Below, in pieces: positions 1 through 5,373 of a stretch of DNA of 5,754 nucleotides. Numbering within the stretch: position 1 is the first letter of the stretch; every line of letters starts with the position of its first letter. The position numbers were made by a program, and so were the translations under genes. The stretch comes from UBA2137 sp037968575 (GTDB lineage: Bacteria > Pseudomonadota > Alphaproteobacteria > Micavibrionales > Micavibrionaceae), in contig JBBKVR010000087.1 in NCBI GenBank assembly GCA_037968575.1, positions 1 to 5,754 on the forward strand, written 5' to 3'. Under the pieces are notes generated by a model, which was not told the DNA's origin, did no database searches, and saw only the letters and a program-made list of their open reading frames with translations.

Positions 1-599
1 GTATCGTATCCCAATGTCCAGAAGAAACCGCCAATATATAATAATATCGCTGATAGAGACATTTCATTTGTAATGGCTGTCCATCCCATCAATGCACCGA
101 AGTTGAATGTGAGACCCAAGAAGGCCTGTGGCCACCATGTAATGCGCTTCATCAATGGATAGACGGTAACAAACAGCAATGAAAAGATACCAAGAAGTAT
201 TGTAAAAGAACTCATTTGTAGCAAAATAAGTAGTCCTAAGAAAAGTAATGCGCCTAAGAACAAAAAGGTTTGTCTTGTGGAAACCACCTCAGATGCCAAT
301 GGCCGCAAGCTTGTACGCTCAACTTGTTTGTCCAAATCTCTATCCCACAGGTCATTTATAATGCACCCAGCCCCGCGCATAATAAGTGCGCCGACAGCAA
401 ATAATACAATCATGAGAAACAATGTATCGAGTCCCATGTCTGTATCTTGCGTTTTATAGGCTAAAACCAAAGACCACAAAGCAGGTAATAGAAGGAGCCA
501 TGTGCCAATGGGTCTATCTAGACGCATAAGATAGGCGTAGGGACGAATTTTTTCCGGTAAGCGCTCAATCCACGGTAATTTTCTGATATCAGTATACAT
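1..599 (-). CDS. ubiA: 4-hydroxybenzoate polyprenyltransferase UbiA, C-terminus cut by window edge
   Basis: UbiA is an integral inner-membrane enzyme that transfers a polyprenyl chain to 4-hydroxybenzoate, the first membrane-bound step of ubiquinone synthesis. I translated the minus strand from the ATG at 599; the frame stays open for 199 complete codons to position 1. The N-terminus has the family motif RLDRPIGTWLLLLP (residues 26-39). The first Asp-rich motif NDLWDRDLD (82-90; N82, D83, D86, D90) binds the Mg-diphosphate of the prenyl donor, followed by R99-P100-L101. Hydrophobic helices lie near residues 34-48, 58-78, 111-128, 131-149, 158-175 and 184-198. The last residues, GYD (197-199), begin the second Asp-rich motif, so roughly 90 residues of a usual ~290 are missing. 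The start is supported by an AAGGT Shine-Dalgarno about 11 bases upstream; the next upstream ATG (623-625) hits a stop after three codons. It lies 92 bases after the MAPEG gene. A different UbiA-superfamily substrate cannot be excluded, but the motifs fit UbiA best. Confidence 0.93.
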   Translation of the reverse strand, partial: MYTDIRKLPWIERLPEKIRPYAYLMRLDRPIGTWLLLLPALWSLVLAYKTQDTDMGLDTLFLMIVLFAVGALIMRGAGCIINDLWDRDLDKQVERTSLRPLASEVVSTRQTFLFLGALLFLGLLILLQMSSFTILLGIFSLLFVTVYPLMKRITWWPQAFLGLTFNFGALMGWTAITNEMSLSAILLYIGGFFWTLGYD

Positions 600-681
600 G
601 ATAAAAAACTACCTTAAAGCTTCATGGTTATTTAGTGATACGTCTCTTGTTAAAAGCACGTACGTACCCATCTGATGATGA

Positions 682-695
682 GTAAATGCATTTAC
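682..695. repeat. 14-base perfect palindrome over the MAPEG stop codon
   Basis: Positions 682-695 read GTAAATGCATTTAC, identical to their reverse complement. The palindrome covers the TAA stop of the MAPEG gene (692-694) and lies about 80 bases upstream of the ubiA start. It has no loop and no following T-run, so it is not a typical intrinsic terminator. It could be an operator for a dimeric regulator or chance: one such palindrome is not very surprising in a 5.7 kb window. The gap 600-681 also holds a smaller palindrome, ACGTACGT (658-665). No convincing ubiA promoter is visible there. Confidence 0.3.
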
Positions 696-1072
696 GTTGC
701 GAAGATATAAATGCAGGTTAACCCACCGATAAACATCAAAATCATAGCAAGTATTGTCCCAGATGTCCTGCCCCACGATCTAAAGGAAGATTCTTTTAAG
801 CCCATAAAGTGTAAAAGCCTTGAAAGAACAACGCCTATTCCAAACAGATGTAAGAAAAGTGGTGAGAAAAGGGATTGCTCCATAATCACCATGAGTATCA
901 GAAGAATAGGAACAATTTCGGTAAAGTTACCATGTGTGCGAATAGATTGATGGAGTTCTGGAATACCACCGTCGCCTAGGCCAATTTTATTTTTGATGCG
1001 CATACGAACAACTCGTAAAACCAAAATAACAAGAAAAATTGCTAGAATACCTGCGTAGAGAGCTGTAACCAT
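692..1072 (-). CDS. MAPEG-family membrane protein, YecN-like
   Basis: This is a 126-residue integral membrane protein of the MAPEG family (membrane-associated proteins in eicosanoid and glutathione metabolism), closest in appearance to the short bacterial YecN-type members. About four hydrophobic segments are visible, near residues 3-22, 53-67, 70-90 and 104-125. Family residues are clear: GDGGIPELHQSIRTHGNFTE (33-52) contains the R45-x-H47-x-N49-x-x-E52 signature, and SRLLHFMG (84-91) is the second conserved patch. Characterised eukaryotic relatives use glutathione; the substrate of the bacterial short forms is generally unknown, so I give no reaction. The start at 1072 is set by a strong Shine-Dalgarno. 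The gene begins 36 bases after the truA stop and is probably cotranscribed with it, with ubiA following. Length is normal and no damage is seen. Confidence 0.88.
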   Translation of the reverse strand: MVTALYAGILAIFLVILVLRVVRMRIKNKIGLGDGGIPELHQSIRTHGNFTEIVPILLILMVIMEQSLFSPLFLHLFGIGVVLSRLLHFMGLKESSFRSWGRTSGTILAMILMFIGGLTCIYIFAT

Positions 1073-1080
1073 TTTTGAAT

Positions 1081-1086
1081 CTCCTT
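1081..1086 (-). promoter_or_regulatory. Strong Shine-Dalgarno of the MAPEG gene
   Basis: On the minus strand this reads AAGGAG, 8 bases before the ATG at 1072. It is the best ribosome binding site in the window and contrasts with def, fmt and rmuC, which have none at normal spacing. It shows that this organism does use Shine-Dalgarno initiation. Confidence 0.85.
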
Positions 1087-1108
1087 TGTGCTTAGTATGG
1101 GCAGATAT

Positions 1109-1882
1109 TTACGGATAATCAATGTGCATGAGGGAAAGTCCATAAGACGGTGCTGTGGGACCACCAGCTTCCCTGTTTTTAGCCTCTAAGGCTGTTTTAA
1201 CATCTATGGGCTTCCATTTACCGATTCCTACATACACAAGCGTTCCTGCAAAATTACGAATTTGGTGATGTAAGAAAGCACGTGCTTCTGCATGGATGCG
1301 AATTTCTTGTCCACCATATTCATCGTAGGGAAGTGCCTCCACCTCAATGCGGTCAAGTGTTCTAATAGGATTTTTAGCCTGACATACTGAAGCGCGAAAT
1401 GTTGTAAAATCATGTTTTCCCAGTAAATACTTTGCGCCCTCTGCCATTAAATCAGCATCGCATGGGACTTTGACATGCCAGACACGCTTTACATCAAGTG
1501 CAGGTGGTGTACGTCTGTTTAAAATGCGATATGTGTAGAGCTTATTGGTCGCTGAAAAACGTGCATGAAACTCATCATCAACTTCTTCTGCTTTAACTAC
1601 AGAAACGGGATGATCAAGCATATGCGCATTAATGGCTTTACTGAGTGCAAAGCCAGATATCGTGCGTTCACCATAATCTAAATCGAAATGAAAAACCTGC
1701 CCTTTAGCGTGAACGCCTGCATCAGTGCGACCTGCTCCTTGGATACGAATATCCTGACCACAGAAAGCCTGGATAGCCTCTTCAACAACTTGCTGTACGC
1801 TTGAAGCATTCTCTTGTTTTTGCCAGCCGCTATAGGGTGTTCCATCATATTCAACCGTACATTTCCAACGTGTGATGGTCAT
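1109..1882 (-). CDS. truA: tRNA pseudouridine(38-40) synthase TruA
   Basis: TruA isomerises uridines 38, 39 and 40 in the anticodon stem-loop of many tRNAs, which stabilises the arm and helps hold the reading frame. The 257-residue product has normal family length. The catalytic motif GRTDAGVHA (51-59) carries the nucleophile D54, corresponding to D60 in E. coli. The early EYDGTPYSGWQ (11-21), the RFSATNKLYTYRI segment (108-120) with its conserved Tyr, the RAFLHHQIRNFAGTL segment (201-215) and the C-terminal PTAPSYGLSL (242-251) are all typical of the family. The start codon overlaps the fmt stop as ATGA (1879-1882), so translation is probably coupled by termination and reinitiation; no good Shine-Dalgarno is seen in front of it. 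The gene belongs to the def-fmt-truA cluster. Nothing appears missing or broken. Confidence 0.98.
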   Translation of the reverse strand: MTITRWKCTVEYDGTPYSGWQKQENASSVQQVVEEAIQAFCGQDIRIQGAGRTDAGVHAKGQVFHFDLDYGERTISGFALSKAINAHMLDHPVSVVKAEEVDDEFHARFSATNKLYTYRILNRRTPPALDVKRVWHVKVPCDADLMAEGAKYLLGKHDFTTFRASVCQAKNPIRTLDRIEVEALPYDEYGGQEIRIHAEARAFLHHQIRNFAGTLVYVGIGKWKPIDVKTALEAKNREAGGPTAPSYGLSLMHIDYP

Positions 1883-2826
1883 GACGATAAAATATCCCCG
1901 ACTGTTAAATAACCGCCATTGATGGCAGCCTCAATATTCATGGATTTACCGTTAGGAGCTTGGATGGTTTGGAGTAGCAAAATACTATTGTCGCCACAAG
2001 CGACTTTACCATCTTTAGAAAGTAGTTTTCCTGAATTTTCTTCTGTTTTTTCAGAAACATAATGTGCTTCTTTTATTTTGAATGTGACACCATCTTTTTG
2101 AAAAAATGTGCCTGGCCATGGGTTCAAAGCGCGAATTTGGCGGCCAATTTCAATCGCTCGAGAGTTCCAGTCAATAACACCATCTTCCTTTTTAAGCATG
2201 GAGGCATAAGTTGAAAGTTCATCGTCTTGTTTTTGGCTTTTTAAATCTCTTTTTTCTGCTAATTCATCAATGATACCCACAATCATGGAGCTTCCGATAT
2301 CCGAAAGTGCATCATGGAGGCTTTGTGCTGTTGTTTTATCGTCTATAAGGATTTCCTCTTTGGCAATCATTGGTCCCGTATCTAAACCCTCTTCCATTTG
2401 CATGATTGTTACTCCTGATTTGCTATCACCTTTCCAAATGCCATATTGGATAGGTGCAGCACCACGCCATCTTGGTAGAAGAGAGGCATGAATGTTTAGG
2501 CAACCATGTTTGGGTGCATCTAGAACTTCCTTAGGCAATATAAGTCCATATGCGGCGACCACAGCAACATCAGCATTTAAGGACTGAAATTCTTCTATGG
2601 CCTTAGCGTTCTTCTTGAACTTTTGAGGCGTATAAACGGGAATACCGTTCTTTTTTGCACGTATCTGAACAGGGGAAGGTTGCAATTTATGCCCACGTCC
2701 CTTTGGTCGTGGAGGTTGCGTATAGACGGCAATGACTTCGTGCTTTGAACTAATAAGTTTATCTAAAGCTTTCACTGCAAAATCAGGGGTGCCCATAAAT
2801 ACAATCTTGAGTGCGTTCGTTGTCAT
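1879..2826 (-). CDS. fmt: Methionyl-tRNA formyltransferase Fmt
   Basis: Fmt uses 10-formyl-tetrahydrofolate to formylate Met-tRNA(fMet) in the cytoplasm, producing the bacterial initiator tRNA. The 315-residue product has full family length. The N-terminal formyltransferase domain (about 1-190) begins with KIVFMGTPDFA (7-17). It contains the tRNA-contact loop around PPRPKGRGHKLQPSPV (38-53), the catalytic N111 and H113 in NIHASLLPRWRGAAPIQ (111-127), and the catalytic D149 in MEEGLDTG (144-151). The C-terminal OB-like domain (about 205-315) includes YASMLKKEDGVIDW (207-220) and LNPWPGTFF (234-242). The ATG at 2826 gives the expected N-terminus; using M11 would destroy the first strand. The only purine run upstream is an AGG one base from the ATG, too close to serve as a Shine-Dalgarno. 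fmt lies 45 bases after def and overlaps truA by 4 bases. Def is its functional partner. Confidence 0.98.
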   Translation of the reverse strand: MTTNALKIVFMGTPDFAVKALDKLISSKHEVIAVYTQPPRPKGRGHKLQPSPVQIRAKKNGIPVYTPQKFKKNAKAIEEFQSLNADVAVVAAYGLILPKEVLDAPKHGCLNIHASLLPRWRGAAPIQYGIWKGDSKSGVTIMQMEEGLDTGPMIAKEEILIDDKTTAQSLHDALSDIGSSMIVGIIDELAEKRDLKSQKQDDELSTYASMLKKEDGVIDWNSRAIEIGRQIRALNPWPGTFFQKDGVTFKIKEAHYVSEKTEENSGKLLSKDGKVACGDNSILLLQTIQAPNGKSMNIEAAINGGYLTVGDILSS

Positions 2827-2833
2827 GCCTGCT

Positions 2834-2862
2834 TTTATAGAAGCTGGATGGCTTCACGTAAA
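2834..2862 (-). promoter_or_regulatory. Candidate sigma-70-like promoter of fmt, giving a leaderless start
   Basis: Read on the minus strand, TTTACG (2857-2862, 4 of 6 matches to TTGACA) is separated by 17 bases from TATAAA (2834-2839, 5 of 6 matches to TATAAT). Exactly 7 bases then separate the -10 box from the fmt ATG at 2826. A transcript would therefore start at or next to the A of the ATG. The spacer holds a 5-base inverted repeat, GAAGC/GCTTC with a 6-base loop (2840-2855). The -35 match is weak, so this is a candidate only; fmt could instead be read only from the def promoter. Confidence 0.4.
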
Positions 2863-2871
2863 GATATGATG

Positions 2872-3396
2872 TTAGAGGATGTTATGGTTTTTCTTATACT
2901 TGTCGAGTTTACGCAAAAGCATATTGCGCTTCAGACGTGATATATGGTCAACAAATAGGATGCCGTCTAAATGATCAATCTCATGTTGAACACAATGTGA
3001 GGCTAGCTCTTCAAACATTTGCTCTTCTTCTTTGCCATCGTAATTCAAAAACTTTACGCGGACTTGACGTGAGCGCTCAACTTCGGCGAATTGCTGAGGT
3101 ACTGACAAGCAACCTTCATCCCATACACTTGGCTCGTCACTCATCCAGATAACTTCGGGGTTGGCCATGAAAATGGGTGTTGCCTCTGCCGTTTCATCTC
3201 CAGCATTTAAATCCATAACCAGTACACGGTTCAGTATATTAACCTGATTACCGGCTAGCCCAATACCACTATTGGCGTACATCGTTTCCAGCATAGAATC
3301 CATCTGTGTCCGTATCGTGTCGTCAACACCAGATACAGGTTGTGCCGTTTCTTTAAGAACAGCGTTCGGAGATGTGAGTATAGGTAATATAGCCAT
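2872..3396 (-). CDS. def: Peptide deformylase Def
   Basis: Def is a metal-dependent hydrolase, usually using Fe2+, that removes the N-formyl group from nascent proteins at the ribosome exit. This precedes removal of methionine. The 174-residue product is full length. All three family motifs are present: GIGLAGNQ (44-51), EGCLS (94-98, metal ligand C96) and QHEIDHLDG (137-145, ligands H138 and H142, catalytic E139). The first motif has Gly49 where the usual consensus has Ala; Q51, which stabilises the transition state, is kept. Regular spacing after the third motif and the basic tail (RLKRNMLLRKLDKYKK, 154-169) fit a bacterial type I enzyme. The ATG at 3396 is the only start that yields the standard MAILPI-type N-terminus. 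No Shine-Dalgarno precedes it, and a near-consensus promoter sits directly upstream. It opens the def-fmt-truA cluster. Confidence 0.98.
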   Translation of the reverse strand: MAILPILTSPNAVLKETAQPVSGVDDTIRTQMDSMLETMYANSGIGLAGNQVNILNRVLVMDLNAGDETAEATPIFMANPEVIWMSDEPSVWDEGCLSVPQQFAEVERSRQVRVKFLNYDGKEEEQMFEELASHCVQHEIDHLDGILFVDHISRLKRNMLLRKLDKYKKNHNIL

Positions 3397-3403
3397 AGGT
3401 TTA

Positions 3404-3432
3404 ATTATAGAGTTTATGTGAGGTTATTTCAA
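3404..3432 (-). promoter_or_regulatory. Near-consensus sigma-70 promoter of def, predicted leaderless
   Basis: Read on the minus strand, TTGAAA (3427-3432, 5 of 6 matches) is followed by a 17-base spacer (3410-3426) and a perfect TATAAT (3404-3409). The -10 box ends 7 bases before the def ATG at 3396, so the expected transcription start falls on or one base before the A of the start codon. The 58-base gap between rmuC and def holds nothing else of note. This promoter probably drives def-fmt-truA and perhaps the MAPEG gene and ubiA, independently of yidC-engB-rmuC. Confidence 0.75.
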
Positions 3433-3454
3433 GAAAAAGCCCAGTTTGGAAGGG

Positions 3455-4705
3455 TTACGCGGATGCTGACTTTTTAGTTTCTAAAGCCTTTTCATCATCG
3501 CTATCACCGTTAGTCAATTCAGGTGCAGAAAGCTCGCGTGTGTTACTCTCGATTGCTGTAAGTGACGGCATGTCTTTTTCTTGTCCAACATGAAGTTCGG
3601 TAAAGCGTCTGGCTTGTGGAAGCACGTTACTCTCCAAAGAGCCAACAGCACTGTTATAGCTTTTGAGAGCTTTCTCTAATCCTGTACCAACGCTTTGCAT
3701 GTGGCGTCCAAAGACTGAGACACGTTTATACAGTTCAAGTCCGAGGTCAGATATTTCTCTTGCACTTTCTGCCAGTTTTTCTTGTGACCAGCCATACATA
3801 ACAGCCTTACATAGAGAAATAAGAGTTGTAGGAGATGCGGGAATAACCTTTTCTTCAACGCCAGCTTCTATAAGACCCGGGTTTTTCTCTAAAGCTGCAG
3901 AGAAATAACTTTCGCCTGGAAGAAACATGATTACAAATTCAGGAGATTCAAATTGTGACCAGTAAGACTTCCTACCCAATGCCTTCATATGATCCTTCAC
4001 GTGACGTGCGTGGTTTTCTAAGGCAAGATTACGTTCCTGTTCGGTTATATCATCCTTAAATGCATTCAAATACGCATCAATAGGTGCTTTGGCATCAATG
4101 ATAACTTGTTTACCACCAGGGAGATTAATAACAGCATCAGGTCTGTGACTATCCGTGGAAACCTGTAAATCGAAATGGACACCTTCAACCATTCCAGCCA
4201 TCTCAAGGCAGCGTTTGAGTTGCATTTCCCCCCACTGGCCACGCGCTGAAGGGGAACGTAAAGCTTGCACAAGAGAAGATGTTTCTTGCCTTAACTTAGC
4301 CTGATCGTGATTCATGTCTGTAATTTGTGTGCGGAGTTCTGTGTAAGCTGTTAGGCGTACCTTTTCCAAATCTTTGAGCTTCTCATCCATTGTTTCCAAT
4401 GTTTTATTAACCGGAGAAAGTAAGTCGGCGATGGCCTTCTGTTTTTTCTCAAGGTCATGTGCGCCGTCAGCATGCGCTTGTTTCAAACGCATTTCAGCAA
4501 GCTGAAGAAATGTTTCACTACTTTTCTTTAGAGATTCTTGTGCGAGGGAATCAAAAGTTTGTCCCATATTTTCAAGACGCGCATTTTCCCGAGACAACTT
4601 CAAAATTTTCCCGATAAAATAGATTGAGGCCAGTACAAGTCCGATTAATGCACCAATAGCAAAAGAAGAGGCGTCCAGCCCAAGGGAATCAAAAAATTCT
4701 TGCAT
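3455..4705 (-). CDS. rmuC: RmuC-family membrane-anchored nuclease-fold protein
   Basis: RmuC-family proteins limit recombination at inverted repeats in E. coli and contain a PD-(D/E)XK nuclease-like core; their biochemical reaction is poorly defined. The 416-residue product begins with one membrane helix (about 14-34), followed by a long charged region likely to form a coiled coil (about 36-148). The core follows: RGQWGE (155-160, E160), RPDAVINLPGGKQVIIDAKAP (R188, P189, D190, D204, K206), then FLPGESYFSAAL (261-272). The D190...D204-x-K206 arrangement matches the PD-(D/E)XK pattern, so the active site looks intact. The tail (about 372-416) is low in hydrophobic residues, with an acidic stretch DSDDE (401-405), and looks disordered. 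The gene starts 36 bases after engB. No Shine-Dalgarno precedes its ATG, but the N-terminal membrane anchor supports this start. A position directly upstream of def is familiar in alphaproteobacteria. Confidence 0.94.
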   Translation of the reverse strand: MQEFFDSLGLDASSFAIGALIGLVLASIYFIGKILKLSRENARLENMGQTFDSLAQESLKKSSETFLQLAEMRLKQAHADGAHDLEKKQKAIADLLSPVNKTLETMDEKLKDLEKVRLTAYTELRTQITDMNHDQAKLRQETSSLVQALRSPSARGQWGEMQLKRCLEMAGMVEGVHFDLQVSTDSHRPDAVINLPGGKQVIIDAKAPIDAYLNAFKDDITEQERNLALENHARHVKDHMKALGRKSYWSQFESPEFVIMFLPGESYFSAALEKNPGLIEAGVEEKVIPASPTTLISLCKAVMYGWSQEKLAESAREISDLGLELYKRVSVFGRHMQSVGTGLEKALKSYNSAVGSLESNVLPQARRFTELHVGQEKDMPSLTAIESNTRELSAPELTNGDSDDEKALETKKSASA

Positions 4706-4741
4706 GAAACCAATGTGGCATAAGGGATGGAGAGGCGCAAG

Positions 4742-5371
4742 CTAACTGTTCACGACAGTGTGAATGTAGCCTTTAAAATCTTCCATGCCATAACCTTTGA
4801 CAGCACTTGTCATTAATGTATCCGGGAAGGCCGCGGCATGGGATTTGAGCGTTTCCAACGTCTTCTTTTTTAGTGTTTCTGCTTCTTGCGTATTAGTTTT
4901 ATCTGACTTGGTAAAGGCAATGCGATAGGGAACGGCAGACTCATCTAATAATTTCATCATATCAATGTCACTTGGTTTTAAACCGTGGCGTGAGTCGATA
5001 AGTACAAAAACTATTCTTAAGCTTGCGCGCCCTCTCAAATAGTTTTTCATGAGCGCTGTCCATGTCTTAACCTTGCTTTTAGAGACCTTGGCAAAACCAT
5101 ATCCAGGTAAATCGACAACATAGATTTCATCGTTTAAATCAAAGAAGTTAAGCTCTTGCGTACGACCAGGTGTGTTGGATGTACGCGCCAATCCTTTATG
5201 CCCAATTAATGCATTGATAAGTGAAGATTTTCCGACATTGGAACGTCCTATGAAGGCTATTTCAGGACGATCGCCTTCTGGTAATTGGTCGAGTGCAACA
5301 ACACCTTTCACAAAGGTACATGGCTTTGCGAAAAACTTGCGTGCGAGTTCGTTGCTTTCCGCATTTTCCAT
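4742..5371 (-). CDS. engB: Ribosome biogenesis GTP-binding protein EngB (YsxC/YihA)
   Basis: EngB is a TrmE-Era-family GTPase needed for late 50S subunit assembly. The 209-residue product has full length. The G motifs are in order: G1 GRSNVGKSS (42-50), G2 region RTSNTPGRTQ (63-72), G3 DLPGYGFAKV (87-96), G4 TKSD (154-157) and G5 TSA (188-190). The PGRTQ and DLPGYGFA strings are diagnostic of EngB rather than of Era or Der. The ATG at 5371 lies 2 bases after the yidC stop, with an AAGGA Shine-Dalgarno inside the end of yidC, so the two genes are surely cotranscribed and probably translationally linked. The yidC-engB adjacency is common in alphaproteobacteria and pairs membrane insertion with ribosome assembly. 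No key residue is missing. Confidence 0.98.
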   Translation of the reverse strand: MENAESNELARKFFAKPCTFVKGVVALDQLPEGDRPEIAFIGRSNVGKSSLINALIGHKGLARTSNTPGRTQELNFFDLNDEIYVVDLPGYGFAKVSKSKVKTWTALMKNYLRGRASLRIVFVLIDSRHGLKPSDIDMMKLLDESAVPYRIAFTKSDKTNTQEAETLKKKTLETLKSHAAAFPDTLMTSAVKGYGMEDFKGYIHTVVNS

Positions 5372-5373
5372 GA

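Noticed and set aside
277..459. Plus-strand open frame of 60 codons
   Set aside because: It lies entirely opposite ubiA, whose NDxxDxxxD motif is clear in the minus-strand frame; no family resemblance or ribosome site was seen.
601..691. Promoter for ubiA (a TTAACA hexamer is present on the minus strand)
   Set aside because: No -10-like hexamer lies at 16-18 bases from it; the nearest candidate is at 13 bases.
711..950. Plus-strand open frame of 79 codons
   Set aside because: It is the antisense shadow of the MAPEG gene, which has a strong Shine-Dalgarno and family motifs.
3433..3454. Possible intrinsic terminator after rmuC: CCC/GGG arms followed by a T-rich run on the minus strand
   Set aside because: The stem has only 3 base pairs with a 9-base loop and would not be stable; the T-rich stretch overlaps the -35 area of the def promoter.
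3676..3858. Second minus-strand open frame inside rmuC
   Set aside because: It is an out-of-frame shadow of the intact RmuC core; the protein has no recognisable domain.
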